From contig NZ_CP046120.1 in assembly GCF_009707465.1 (NCBI RefSeq), positions 1,083,501 through 1,147,500 on the forward strand: a stretch of DNA of 64,000 nucleotides, read 5' to 3'. The notes beneath the pieces are model-generated. The model was not told where the DNA came from, ran no database searches, and saw nothing but the letters and a program-made list of their open reading frames with translations. This stretch comes from Novosphingobium sp. Gsoil 351. Its GTDB lineage: Bacteria > Pseudomonadota > Alphaproteobacteria > Sphingomonadales > Sphingomonadaceae. This document shows, one piece after another, positions 8,115 to 17,211 of the stretch. Made by a program: the position numbers and the translations under genes. Positions within the stretch are counted from its first letter, which is position 1; every line of letters begins with the position of its first letter.

Positions 8115-9670
8115 GCCGCATTGTTCCCCACGGGGTGGAAGCCGCTGCGTTCGCAAGGGCGCTCGACGAGCTGTCCGCGATCGTCGGCAAGGACTGGGTG
8201 TTCGTCGATAACCTGCCGCTGTCGGCCTATCGCGATGCCTATTCGCCGCTCGCCGATGGAGTAATGCTGCCTTCCGCCGCGGTTGCACCTAATGGCGTCG
8301 AAGAGATCAAGAAGATTCTCAAGATCGTCAACGCCTACAGAATCCCGATCTGGACGATCGGGACCGGTCGCAATTTTGCTTACGGTGGTCCGGCCCCGCG
8401 CCAGACAGGTTACGTGATGCTCGACCTGCGGCGCATGAACATGGTGATCGAGGTCAACGAGAAATATGGCTACGCCCTGGTCGAGCCGGGCGTGTCCTAC
8501 ATGCAGCTCTACCGACACCTGCGCCAGATCGGCAGCAAGCTGTGGATCGACCCGGCCGCCCCCGCCTGGGGCGGGGTCATGGGCAACGCGCTTGAACATG
8601 GGGCTGGCTACACGCCCTATGGCGACCATTTCATCATGCAGTGCGGGATGGAGGTCGTGCTGGCCGACGGTGAGGTGGTCCGCACCGGCCAAGGCGCGCT
8701 GGCCGGCTCGAAGCACTGGCAGGTAACCAAGCACGCCGCCGGCCCCCAGTTCGACGGAATGTTCACCCAGTCCAACTTCGGCGTGGTGACCAAGATGGGC
8801 ATCTGGCTGATGCCCGAACCGCCCGGCTACAAGCCCTTCATGATCACTTACCAGCGCGAGGAGGATCTTGAGGCGATCTTCGAGATCACCCGCCCGCTCA
8901 AGGTCAACCAGATCATTCCCAACGCCGCCGTCGCGGTCGATCTTTTGTGGGAAGCCTCGGCCAAGACCACGCGCCGCCATTATTTCGACGGCAAAGGCCC
9001 CCTGCCCCCGTCGATCCGCGCCAAGATCGCCTCGGACCTGCACCTGGGGATGTGGAACTACTATGGCGCGCTCTACGGTCCTCCCCCGGTGATCGAGAAC
9101 AACTGGAAGATCGTCGAGGAGGCCCTGATGAGCATCCCCGGCGCCAAGGTCTACTTCGATCGCGAAAACGATCCCGCTTGGGACTACCGCGTGCGGCTAA
9201 TGCGCGGCGAACCGAACATGACCGAATTCAGCATCATGAACTGGATCGGCGGCGGCGGGCACATCAATTTCTCGCCGATCTCCGCGCCAAGCGGCTCCGA
9301 AGCGCTCGCCCAGTACAACCTGATCAAGCAGCGCTGCCACGATCACGGCTTCGACTACATCGGCGAATTCCTGGTCGGCTGGCGCGACATGCATCACATC
9401 CTAATGATCATGTACGACCGTGCCGACGAGGCCATGCGCAAGAGTGCTTACAACCTGTTCGGCCTGCTGGTCGATGAAGCCGCGGCGGCGGGTTTCGGCG
9501 AGTACCGTACCCACCTCGCCTTCATGGACCAGATCGCCAAGACCTACAAACACAACGACGGCGCACTGTGGGATCTGCATCACCGCCTGAAGGACGTCCT
9601 GGATCCCAACGGGATTTTCTCGCCGGGCAAGCAGGGCATCTGGCCCAAATCCATGCGCACGCCCGCCTGA
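8111..9670 (+). CDS. p-Cresol methylhydroxylase/vanillyl-alcohol-oxidase family flavoprotein (catalytic type)
   Basis: A 519-residue FAD enzyme of the VAO/PCMH fold. It should oxidise the benzylic carbon of a 4-alkyl- or 4-hydroxymethyl-phenol through a quinone methide, passing electrons to the cytochrome at 14374. The N-terminal FAD domain shows GTGRNFAYGG, with Y91 matching PCMH Tyr95, then TPYGDHFIMQCGMEVVLADG and FTQSNFGVVTKMGIWLMP. The C-terminal GFGEYRTH gives Y465-R466, the phenolate-binding pair known from PCMH (Tyr473-Arg474) and VAO (Tyr503-Arg504). GTG 8111 has GGAGGAG upstream and overlaps the Tat-protein stop. No export signal is visible. The substrate could be p-cresol, a 4-alkylphenol or a phenylpropanoid. 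Confidence 0.9.
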   Translation: MSRIVPHGVEAAAFARALDELSAIVGKDWVFVDNLPLSAYRDAYSPLADGVMLPSAAVAPNGVEEIKKILKIVNAYRIPIWTIGTGRNFAYGGPAPRQTGYVMLDLRRMNMVIEVNEKYGYALVEPGVSYMQLYRHLRQIGSKLWIDPAAPAWGGVMGNALEHGAGYTPYGDHFIMQCGMEVVLADGEVVRTGQGALAGSKHWQVTKHAAGPQFDGMFTQSNFGVVTKMGIWLMPEPPGYKPFMITYQREEDLEAIFEITRPLKVNQIIPNAAVAVDLLWEASAKTTRRHYFDGKGPLPPSIRAKIASDLHLGMWNYYGALYGPPPVIENNWKIVEEALMSIPGAKVYFDRENDPAWDYRVRLMRGEPNMTEFSIMNWIGGGGHINFSPISAPSGSEALAQYNLIKQRCHDHGFDYIGEFLVGWRDMHHILMIMYDRADEAMRKSAYNLFGLLVDEAAAAGFGEYRTHLAFMDQIAKTYKHNDGALWDLHHRLKDVLDPNGIFSPGKQGIWPKSMRTPA

Positions 9671-9713
9671 TCGACGCGGGATGACGTTCGCCACACGCAA
9701 GGATTGAAGGACG

Positions 9714-11159
9714 ATGAAAAACCTGGATCACTGGATTGGCGGATGCGTGGTTGCGCCCGGCAGCGGCACCTATTTCGACGATCTCAACCCGATCGACGAC
9801 AGTTGCTACGCAAGGGTGGCGGTCGGCAACGCAGACGATGTCGATCGCGCCGTCGAAACGGCCCATCAGGCGTTCCTCAAACACCGCGACATGACCGCTG
9901 CGGTGCGCGAGGGATGGATGGCCAAGGCTGCGGAGATCATGGAGCGCGACGCCGCGCTGTTTCAGGACGTACTGGTGGATGAAATCGGCTCGCCGATTGC
10001 CAAGGCCGGATTTGAGACCCGCTTCGCGGTCAATTTCCTGCGGGCCGCGACCGGGGTTCCCCGTCGCATCCGGGGTGAAACGATCCCCTCGGACACGCCG
10101 GGACGGTTCAGCATGAGTCTGCGCCATCCGGTCGGCGTGGTGGCGGGGATCACCCCGTTCAACGTGCCGTTGATCAAGGGCATCAAGCAATCGGCCATGG
10201 CCTTGGCGACAGGCAATGCCTTCGTGCTCCTCCCCTCCGAAGCGGCGCCCCGCATTGCCGACTTGCTTGCCGCATTGTGGAGCGAGGCCGGGGTTCCTGA
10301 CGGCCTGTTCAACGTGGTCTACGGCAACGGCGCGGAAATCGGCGATGTCCTCACCGGACACCCCAAGATTGCCTCGATCACCTTCACCGGTTCGTCGCGG
10401 GTGGGCAAGCATATCGCTGGGATAGCCGCGAAATCCCTCAAGAAATACACCCTCGAACTCGGCGGCAAGAGTCCGCTGATTGTCTGCGCCGATGCCGATA
10501 TCGAAAAAGCGGTCGGTGCCGCGCTGTTCAGCATCTTCATGTACCAGGGCCAGGTCTGCATGGGTGCCTCGCGCATCTATGTCGAACGCCCGATCTTCGA
10601 GGCTTTTTCCCACGCCTTCGCAGCCGCGACGGCGAAGGCCAAGGTCGGCGAACTGCGAGAGCCCGGCACCATGCTAGGGCCGATCATTTCCGAACGCCAG
10701 CGCGAGCGGGTGCGCCGCCATATTGACGATGCCCGCACCAAGGGTGCCGAGGTGCTGGCCGGTGCCCAATGGAGCGGCAACAGCTGCGCGGCCACGGTGC
10801 TGAGCGGCGTCACCGCGGACATGACCGTGTTTGCCGAAGAAACATTCGGCCCGGTCACGTCGCTCTATCCCTTCGATACACTTGAGGATGCGATCGAGCT
10901 GGCGAACGACACCGAATACGGCCTGAGCGCCTCCATCTTCACGCGCGACCTCGATAAGGCGTTGCACTTTGCCCGCCGCGCCGAAGCCGGGATGGTCCAT
11001 ATCAATGCCCCGACTCTGCACGACGAACCGCACGTTCCCTTCGGCGGGACGAAGGCTTCGGGCTTCGGGCGCGAAGGCACCGAAACCGATCTGGAAATCA
11101 TGACCGAGTGGAAGTGGGTGACGATCCAGTCCGCGACGGCTGCTCCCGGGGGTCATTGA
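9714..11159 (+). CDS. Aromatic-aldehyde dehydrogenase (vanillin/salicylaldehyde dehydrogenase-like)
   Basis: A 481-residue ALDH with N150 (TPFNVP), general base E248 (TLELGGKSP) and catalytic C282 (GQVCMGASR). The KASGFGREG and EEFGPV-like (EETFGPVTS) signatures place it with aryl-aldehyde dehydrogenases. The usual KPSE loop reads VLLPSE, so the cofactor-contacting lysine is replaced by leucine (residue 173). It has a good ribosome site (AAGGA). Located between the catalytic flavoprotein and UbiD, it is best placed to turn the 4-hydroxybenzaldehyde-type product into the acid that UbiD then decarboxylates. Confidence 0.88.
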   Translation: MKNLDHWIGGCVVAPGSGTYFDDLNPIDDSCYARVAVGNADDVDRAVETAHQAFLKHRDMTAAVREGWMAKAAEIMERDAALFQDVLVDEIGSPIAKAGFETRFAVNFLRAATGVPRRIRGETIPSDTPGRFSMSLRHPVGVVAGITPFNVPLIKGIKQSAMALATGNAFVLLPSEAAPRIADLLAALWSEAGVPDGLFNVVYGNGAEIGDVLTGHPKIASITFTGSSRVGKHIAGIAAKSLKKYTLELGGKSPLIVCADADIEKAVGAALFSIFMYQGQVCMGASRIYVERPIFEAFSHAFAAATAKAKVGELREPGTMLGPIISERQRERVRRHIDDARTKGAEVLAGAQWSGNSCAATVLSGVTADMTVFAEETFGPVTSLYPFDTLEDAIELANDTEYGLSASIFTRDLDKALHFARRAEAGMVHINAPTLHDEPHVPFGGTKASGFGREGTETDLEIMTEWKWVTIQSATAAPGGH

Positions 11160-11183
11160 ACAGCCGTGCAGAAGGAAGCAGAC

Positions 11184-12638
11184 ATGACTGACATCGCCAA
11201 ACGGGCCCGCGAGATTACTTCGCTGCGCGATTTCCTCGCGCTGCTCGAAGAGGCCGGCCAAGCGATCACGTGGAGCGAGCGGGTGATGCCTGAACCTGAC
11301 GTGCGCAATGTCGCGGTTGCCGCATCGCGCGATGCGAACGGCGCGCCTGCGATCGTTTTTGACAACATCGCCGGTTACCCGGGCAAGCGGACGGCGGTGG
11401 GCGTCCACGGTTCGTGGGACAATATCGCGCTGCTGCTCGGCCGCCCGAAGGGCACGTCGATCCGCGAGCTGTTCTTCGAAATCGTCGGCCGCTGGGGCGA
11501 TGCCGAGGCGCAGATCAGCTACGTCCCGGAAGCACAAGCCCCAATCCACGAATGCCGGGTCGAATCCGGGATCAATCTCTATGACATTCTTCCCGTCTAT
11601 CGCATCAACGAGTACGATGGCGGCTTCTATCTGGGCAAGGCCTCTGTCGCCTCGCGCGATCCGGAAGATCCGGCCGATTTCGGCAAGCAGAATGTCGGCA
11701 TCTATCGCCTGCAGCTGCAGGGGCCGGACAGCTTCACGCTGATGACCATTCCCTCGCATGACATGGGCAGGCAGATTATGGCGGCCGAGCGCACCGGGTT
11801 GCCGCTGAAGATCGCGGTCATGTTGGGCAACCATCCTGGCCTGGCCGTGTTCGCCGCAACTCCGATCGGCTATGAGGAATCCGAATATTCCTATGCCTCG
11901 GCGATGATGGGCGCGCCGATTCGCCTGACCAAGTCGGGCAACGGCATCGATATTCTCGCCGACAGCGAAATCGTCATCGAGGCCGAAATGCAACTGGGCG
12001 AACGGGTGCTGGAAGGACCATTCGGCGAATTCCCCGGTTCCTACAGCGGGGTGCGGAAGGCACCGATCTTCAAGGTCACGGCGGTGTCACATCGCCGGGA
12101 CCCGATCTTCGAGAATATCTACATCGGTCGCGGTTGGACCGAGCACGACACCTTGATCGGACTGCACACCTCGGCACCGATCTATGCTCAGCTGCGCCAG
12201 AACTTCCCCGAGGTCACTGCGGTCAACGCCCTCTACCAGCACGGGCTAACCGGGATCATTTCGGTCAAGAACCGAATGGCCGGATTTGCGAAGACCGTAG
12301 CTCTGCGCGCGCTGAGCACGCCGCACGGGATCATGTACCTCAAGAACCTGATCATGGTCGATGCCGATGTCGATCCCTTCGATCTCAACCAGGTGATGTG
12401 GGCGCTTTCAACCCGGACCCGCGCCGACGACATCATCGTCCTTCCCAACATGCCCGCCGTTCCGATCGACCCCTCGGCGGTCGTCCCGGGCAAGGGTCAT
12501 CGCCTGATCATCGATGCGACCAGCTATCTACGCCCCGATCCGATCGGCGAAGCGCATCTCGTCAACCCGCCGACCGGCCCCGACATCGACGCGCTGAGCA
12601 AGAAAATCCGGGTCATGCAGGGAGGAGCTTCGGCATGA
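11184..12638 (+). CDS. UbiD-family hydroxyarylate decarboxylase (C subunit)
   Basis: A 484-residue member of the UbiD superfamily, dependent on prenylated FMN from UbiX. It probably performs non-oxidative decarboxylation of a hydroxylated aromatic acid. Seen: GVHGSWDN, the cofactor region NVGIYRLQL (family arginine), PSHDMGRQI and the catalytic acid block VLEGPFGEFPGSYSG, which carries the two family glutamates. The ATG at 11184 (AAGGA upstream) is preferred over the in-frame GTG at 11166. The stop overlaps the ATG of the small D subunit. The three-part UbiX/UbiD/D arrangement points to 4-hydroxybenzoate, vanillate or phenolic acid decarboxylases rather than ubiquinone synthesis. Confidence 0.92.
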   Translation: MTDIAKRAREITSLRDFLALLEEAGQAITWSERVMPEPDVRNVAVAASRDANGAPAIVFDNIAGYPGKRTAVGVHGSWDNIALLLGRPKGTSIRELFFEIVGRWGDAEAQISYVPEAQAPIHECRVESGINLYDILPVYRINEYDGGFYLGKASVASRDPEDPADFGKQNVGIYRLQLQGPDSFTLMTIPSHDMGRQIMAAERTGLPLKIAVMLGNHPGLAVFAATPIGYEESEYSYASAMMGAPIRLTKSGNGIDILADSEIVIEAEMQLGERVLEGPFGEFPGSYSGVRKAPIFKVTAVSHRRDPIFENIYIGRGWTEHDTLIGLHTSAPIYAQLRQNFPEVTAVNALYQHGLTGIISVKNRMAGFAKTVALRALSTPHGIMYLKNLIMVDADVDPFDLNQVMWALSTRTRADDIIVLPNMPAVPIDPSAVVPGKGHRLIIDATSYLRPDPIGEAHLVNPPTGPDIDALSKKIRVMQGGASA

Positions 12639-12859
12639 GCGAAACGACCTGTCCGCGCTGTTCAAGCGCCGGTGCCGTTGCGGACTATCGGGGCGTGGAA
12701 GCCGGCGCGCTTATCTGGACGATCCATCGCTGCGTGGTCTGCTGCTTTTCGTGGCGTGACAGCGAACCGCCCAGCGCCATCGGCGCAGGGGTCCGTTCGG
12801 GGGACTTCGCCGTCGATGCCGCAAATCTCGATCGCTATCCCAAGATCCTCCAACAATAG
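12635..12859 (+). CDS. Small D subunit of non-oxidative hydroxyarylate decarboxylase (VdcD/BsdD-like)
   Basis: A 74-residue protein with two cysteine pairs, CPRC (residues 6-9) and CVVCC (33-37), followed by FSWRDSEP, the pattern of the accessory D subunits of bsdBCD/vdcBCD operons. The D subunit is needed for full decarboxylase activity in some systems, and its molecular role is not settled. The start overlaps the UbiD stop (ATGA) and has GGAGGAG eight bases upstream. Its presence makes an aromatic-acid decarboxylase far more likely than a ubiquinone enzyme. Confidence 0.87.
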   Translation: MSETTCPRCSSAGAVADYRGVEAGALIWTIHRCVVCCFSWRDSEPPSAIGAGVRSGDFAVDAANLDRYPKILQQ

Positions 12860-12877
12860 GCACGCGGGGAACCAATC

Positions 12878-14344
12878 ATGACCGATCAAGCTCGTCAGAC
12901 GGCCGCGCTGTCCGCAATCGAGGCCTCTTTGGGCGCTGCGGCGGTTGACCGGAGCCCGCAGACACTCGCTCGCTATGCCACGGTCGGGGCGTCCCCGATC
13001 GGCATCGTGCTGCCTGCCGATGAAGCCCAACTCGCCAAGGCGCTGGAACTGGTCAGCGGCGCAGGCGGCGTGCTGCAGCCCGTGTGCAACGGCGCTTATG
13101 GGCTGGAAAAGGCCGGACTGGACAAGGTGATCGTGCTCGATCTCCAACGGATGAACCAAATCCTCGAGGTAAATGGCGAGCTGGCCTATTGCCTGGTCGA
13201 ACCGGGAGTGACCTTCCGGCAGCTGGATGCCCACATCAGGGGAAAGGGCATCAAGCTGTGGGTAGATCATTCCGGCAATCCCGATGCGAGCGTCGCCGCA
13301 AGTTTTGTCGGCCGCCACCCAGGCTACACGCCCTATTCCGACCATTTCCTGATGCAGTGCGGGCTCGAGGTCATGCTCGCCGATGGCAAGCTGGTCCGCA
13401 CGGGGATGGGCGCGATGCCCAAGAGCACCTGCTGGCAGCTGTTCAAGTTTGGCTACGGTCCCTGGGTCGATGGGTTGTTCACCCAGTCGGACTTCGCTGT
13501 TCCAACCAAGGTTGGCATGTGGATGATGCCCGAGCCGCCAGCCCACCAGACGTTTATGGTTTCCGTGCCCGACGAGGACGGGCTCGCCGCGCTGTTCGAC
13601 GTGCTCGGTCCGCTCAAGCTCAACATGGTCGTGGCCAACGGCGTGGCCGTGAGCAACGCCCTGCACGAAGCCGCGCTGCTTGGCAGGAAACGGAGCGACT
13701 TCGAGGGTCAGGGGCCGATGGCGGCCAACGCGGTCAAGGCGGCGGGCGAGGCGCTCGGACTGGGGTACTGGAACCTCTATGGCGCGCTCTACGGGCTACC
13801 CGGGAATGTCCCGATCCTTTGGAACATGGTCAAGGGCGCGTTTTCGTCGATCCCCGGTGCCAGGGTGATCACCGATGGCAAGGGCATCGATCCCAGGCTG
13901 TGGGCCTGGCGGATGGGCACGATGACCGGCACGGTGGCATCCGCTCCGGCCAATGTCGCCTCCTGGAACGGCGATCAGTTGCTTACCGCCAATCCGGTCA
14001 GCCCGGTCGATGGCGAGGAAGCCATGCGCCTCTACGAGCTGTCGCGCGATGTCTGCGCCAAAAGTGGCTTCGATCTGGTGAGCGAAGCGGTCGCAATTTG
14101 GCGTTCGGCCAATCACCGGCAGGTTCTGCCGTTCGCGAGTTCCGAGGGCGATAGCGCCGCGCGGGCGCGTGGATGCGCGGAAGCCTTGATCGCCGCGCAG
14201 GCCGAAGCCGGTTTTGGCCAGATCATCGCCGAGCCCGGCCTGCGCGCCGCGGTGGACAAGACTTTCGGGTCTGAAGGCCTTTCCGCTTTGCACGCCCGGG
14301 TCAAGATAGCGCTCGACCCGACCTCCCTGTTCACATCGGCCTAA
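12878..14344 (+). CDS. Second PCMH/VAO-family flavoprotein, probably catalytically degenerate
   Basis: A 488-residue paralogue of the flavoprotein at 8111, colinear with it over long stretches: TPYSDHFLMQCGLEVMLADG, FTQSDFAVPTKVGMWMMPEP and YWNLYGALYG. The FAD loop is altered (NGAYGLEKAG instead of GRNFAYGG). The phenolate-binding Tyr-Arg of the sister protein (GFGEYRTH) is replaced by GFGQIIAE, so Y465-R466 become I449-I450. It may therefore not turn over substrate, and could instead be a structural, regulatory or cytochrome-docking partner. It lies directly upstream of the cytochrome gene, and has no export signal. It could alternatively bind a non-phenolic substrate. Confidence 0.85.
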   Translation: MTDQARQTAALSAIEASLGAAAVDRSPQTLARYATVGASPIGIVLPADEAQLAKALELVSGAGGVLQPVCNGAYGLEKAGLDKVIVLDLQRMNQILEVNGELAYCLVEPGVTFRQLDAHIRGKGIKLWVDHSGNPDASVAASFVGRHPGYTPYSDHFLMQCGLEVMLADGKLVRTGMGAMPKSTCWQLFKFGYGPWVDGLFTQSDFAVPTKVGMWMMPEPPAHQTFMVSVPDEDGLAALFDVLGPLKLNMVVANGVAVSNALHEAALLGRKRSDFEGQGPMAANAVKAAGEALGLGYWNLYGALYGLPGNVPILWNMVKGAFSSIPGARVITDGKGIDPRLWAWRMGTMTGTVASAPANVASWNGDQLLTANPVSPVDGEEAMRLYELSRDVCAKSGFDLVSEAVAIWRSANHRQVLPFASSEGDSAARARGCAEALIAAQAEAGFGQIIAEPGLRAAVDKTFGSEGLSALHARVKIALDPTSLFTSA

Positions 14345-14373
14345 AGCCGCGTGCGCCTGTTTTAGTTGGAGGC

Positions 14374-14742
14374 ATGATGAAGAAGCTGGCAGTCTTATCG
14401 CTCGTTGCTGTCCTTGGTGCCTGCACCAGGGCGCCGAGTCCGGAACAACCCGACGGCGCGGAAAACTACGCGCTGAAATGCGCCGGGTGTCATGATCCGG
14501 GACCAGGTCATCCTGGAACCATGCTGCTCGAGCAACTGGGCAGACCGGTGCCCGCCCTGATCGGCCGCAAGGATCTTGAACTCGGCTATCTGCGGTCGGT
14601 GGTCCGGCAAGGGCTTGTCGAGATGCCGCCGTTCCGGCCGACCGAGTTGAGCGACGATCAAATCGAAGGAATCTACAAGTTCGTCAAGACAGCAGCGCCG
14701 CCGAGGCAGACCCCAGCCTTGGCGCCTATGCAAACGCCTTGA
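14374..14742 (+). CDS. c-type cytochrome subunit of the PCMH-type flavocytochrome
   Basis: A 122-residue monoheme cytochrome c. The leader MMKKLAVLSLVAVLGAC ends in a lipobox (LGAC, C17), so it is probably a lipoprotein anchored in the periplasm. Heme attachment is C36-A-G-C39-H40, and M84 (VEMPPF) is the likely sixth ligand. Size and order match the PchC-like subunit that accepts electrons from the flavoprotein. An ATG pair at 14374/14377 follows TTGGAGGC. The last 17 bases overlap the 3' end of the convergent gene on the other strand. Confidence 0.9.
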   Translation: MMKKLAVLSLVAVLGACTRAPSPEQPDGAENYALKCAGCHDPGPGHPGTMLLEQLGRPVPALIGRKDLELGYLRSVVRQGLVEMPPFRPTELSDDQIEGIYKFVKTAAPPRQTPALAPMQTP

Positions 14743-15247
14743 CTGTCAGCTGCGCCAGGATCGCTCCGGTCGCATCGGGAGCGGCGATTGCTTGCCGATA
14801 GCTTTCCAGACTTGCACGGGCAGCCATATCCGCCGGATTAGCACATCCCATGCCAACCCACCGCAGGCATTCGAGCAAGACCAATTGAACGCAGCGTTCC
14901 CCGCGCAGTTCGATCGCCTTCAAGCTGGCGTAGATCTCGCGGCATTCGGCTTGTGCTTGCGAATCGGGCGCAACGTCGATCCTGGTCCTCGCCCACCGCC
15001 GCGCCTGCCGGATGGGCCAGACCAGATTTTCGTTCAGTTCCGCCACGCCCGCGCGTAGCGTTTGGATTTCCGTCAGACTCACAGTTCGGCCTTCGTCTCG
15101 CGCCAGCCACAGGCACAGCAGCACGATGTTGACATCAAAACCGTACTCATCTTGCAATCCCAGGCACAGGTCGGCAACCTGCGGCCGGGCGTAGACCTCC
15201 AGTGAGAATTGCCAGAACGGACCGGATGCCGATGCGGAGCTGTTCAT
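14726..15247 (-). CDS. DUF2390/TIGR02444 family protein
   Basis: A 173-residue protein with the family pattern near the start: FWQFSLEVYARPQVADLCLGLQDEYGFDVNIVLLCLWLA (seen as FWQFSLEVYARP, CLGLQDEYGFDVN and LLCLWLA). Function is unknown in the family. The start ATG 15247 is chosen over an upstream in-frame codon because GGAGGT lies seven bases before it. It lies on the opposite strand between the cytochrome and the hydrolase, with no obvious catabolic link. Confidence 0.75.
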   Translation of the reverse strand: MNSSASASGPFWQFSLEVYARPQVADLCLGLQDEYGFDVNIVLLCLWLARDEGRTVSLTEIQTLRAGVAELNENLVWPIRQARRWARTRIDVAPDSQAQAECREIYASLKAIELRGERCVQLVLLECLRWVGMGCANPADMAARASLESYRQAIAAPDATGAILAQLTVKAFA

Positions 15248-15334
15248 TGTCGCCACCTCCCAAGACAAGGACGGGCAGCAAAGCCTCCGCTTCGCCGCCC
15301 GTCCGGCAGGTCCACTACGGCTTGCAAAATGCGC

Positions 15335-16196
15335 TCAGAAGGTCCGCGCCCCGAAGTGGATTTCCAGCATCGGGCGCATTACATCCCAACGCTCGAGCTG
15401 CGACCAGTGGCCCGAACGGTCGAGCACGTAGAGCTCGGCGTGCTGCAGGTGCTCGATCAGGTAGAGGCTGGTATCGAGAGGGAACGATGCGGTCCTGCCG
15501 ACCATGAAAGATCAGTACTTTGTGCGGCAGCTTCGAAAGGATCGAAGGCGGCATGTTGAGTGTCTCGATCCCCTGTTTCATCGAATCGATCATTGCGACC
15601 GCGGTCTTCATGATCTCGGGATCGGTCGCGATCTTGTAGCGGTTGTTGACGATTTCTTCCATGCCCTCGAACTTGTCAGCGTCGTGGGCGAAGCTGTGCA
15701 TCAACTGGCGATAGCGGGCCGGACGCGGATCGGAATAGAACGAGAGCAGCCGCGCCAGTTCCGGCGTGCGCGGGCCGGGCGCGCCGATCGAGCCCATCAG
15801 CACGACCCGGTCGATCCGGTCCGGTTCCTCGCTCATCATCTGCAACGTCAGCGCGCCGCCCATCGAATTGCCGACGACGTGCGCCTTCTCGATTCCCAGG
15901 GTGTCTAGCAACCCGAAGCACTGTTCTACCCTGGTGCCGATCCAGGCCATGACATTGTCCGGCCAAGGGTCGGGAATCACCGATTGGCCGAAGCCGATCA
16001 GGTCGGGCGCGATCACGAAGAAGTTTTCAGCCAGATCGGGCATCAGGTGCAGCCAGTTTGATCCGGCATGCGCTCCGGGGCCTGCACCGTGCAACAGCAG
16101 CACCGCGGGCTTGCTGGGGTCGCCCGCCAGCAGGGTATGCGAGGTCAAGCCCCGGCCCGTGATCTTTTCTTCTCTTACGGTGGTGTCTTTCTGCAT
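15335..16196 (-). CDS. Meta-cleavage product (C-C) hydrolase, BphD/HsaD/XylF family, frameshifted near the 3' end
   Basis: An alpha/beta hydrolase that splits ring-opened meta-cleavage products into a dienoate and an acid. Visible: oxyanion motif HGAGPGAHAGSNW, nucleophile S111 in VVGNSMGGA and acid D235 in GRQDRIVP. As written, the frame then departs from the family. Removing one base near 15477-15483 gives LDTSLYLIEHLQHAELYVL and RSGHWSQLERWD, which supplies the catalytic histidine and ends at TGA 15335-15337. The coordinates use that restored end. The start ATG 16196 has GGAG upstream. Without correction the protein lacks its histidine and would be inactive. It is divergent from the hydratase at 16346. 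Confidence 0.85.
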
Positions 16197-16299
16197 CCTG
16201 ATTCTCCGCCAGATTTTGTCGCTCTTTCGCTCAGCGCCGCCCTTGTGTTTCAGGTCGGAGACCTGTGCGGGGAGCATCGAAGCTCTAGACGGTCATTGT

Positions 16300-16317
16300 T
16301 TATTGTGCAATGCATTT
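16300..16317 (-). promoter_or_regulatory. Putative regulon operator, copy E (minus strand)
   Basis: Read on the minus strand it is AAATGCATTGCACAATAA, sharing the ATTGCACA core with copy A. It is in the 149-bp gap between the divergent C-C hydrolase (start 16196) and hydratase (start 16346), so it could serve both. Confidence 0.45.
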
Positions 16318-16345
16318 GCTTGATCTGCTGGATTTGGGAGGGATC

Positions 16346-17200
16346 ATGAGTTTCGATCATCGGGACGAGAGCGGTGGCTCCGACCAAACCGCGTTGACTC
16401 TTGATGCCAGGCTGATCGCTTCATTGGCATCGGAATTGAACAACGCCGAACAGTCCCGCGAGCAGATCCGGCAATTCTCCGTGCGATATCCGGGTATGAC
16501 GATCGCTGACGGCTATCATATCAGCAAGCAATGGGTTGACCTCAAGCTTGCCGCAGGTCGGTCGGTATACGGGCACAAGATCGGCCTGACCTCGCGCGCG
16601 ATGCAGCAGGCCGCAGGGATCACCGAGCCGGACTATGGCACCCTCCTCGACGACATGGTTTTCGCACAGGGTGGTGACGTGCCGTTCAGCAGGTTCATTA
16701 CCCCGAAAGTAGAAGTCGAGTTGGCCTTCGTCCTGGGCAAACAGATCGAAGGGCCCGGGGTAACGATCTTCGATGTCCTGAAGGCGACCGAATACGTCAT
16801 CCCGGCGGTCGAGATCATCGACAGCCGGACGTACCCGGTCGATCCCGAAACCGGTGCGCGACGCAGGGTCCAGGATACGATCAGCGACAACGCCGCCAAT
16901 GCCGGGATCATCGTTGGCGGCTTGCCGATGCGGCCCGACAATATCGACATGCGCTGGATCGGTGCAATGCTGAGCCGCAATGCAGTGATCGAGGAAACCG
17001 GCGTCGCCGCAGGCGTGCTCAACAACCCCGCCAATGGGGTGGCCTGGCTTGCCAACCGGCTGGCGCCATGGGGGCAATCGCTGAAAGCCGGCGAGACTGT
17101 GCTGGGCGGCTCATTTACCCGCCCGGTAGAGGTGAAGTCAGGCGACGTGTTCAATGCCGATTTCGGACCGCTTGGCGCAATCGGCTTCCGCTTCGTATAG
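16346..17200 (+). CDS. 2-Oxohept-4-ene-1,7-dioate hydratase (HpcG/HpaH-like)
   Basis: A 284-residue member of the FAH/MhpD-type hydratases. It adds water to a 2-hydroxydienoate or oxo-enedioate from meta cleavage. Signatures include [30 protein letters not shown], the metal-binding [22 protein letters not shown] and a C-terminal [20 protein letters not shown]. The ATG at 16346 follows GGGAGGGATC. It is directly followed by the HpcH/HpaI aldolase, the next step of the homoprotocatechuate lower pathway; this pairing supports a dicarboxylic (seven-carbon) intermediate. Confidence 0.9.
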   Translation: MSFDHRDESGGSDQTALTLDARLIASLASELNNAEQSREQIRQFSVRYPGMTIADGYHISKQWVDLKLAAGRSVYGHKIGLTSRAMQQAAGITEPDYGTLLDDMVFAQGGDVPFSRFITPKVEVELAFVLGKQIEGPGVTIFDVLKATEYVIPAVEIIDSRTYPVDPETGARRRVQDTISDNAANAGIIVGGLPMRPDNIDMRWIGAMLSRNAVIEETGVAAGVLNNPANGVAWLANRLAPWGQSLKAGETVLGGSFTRPVEVKSGDVFNADFGPLGAIGFRFV

Positions 17201-17211
17201 AGGGCTCGGTG

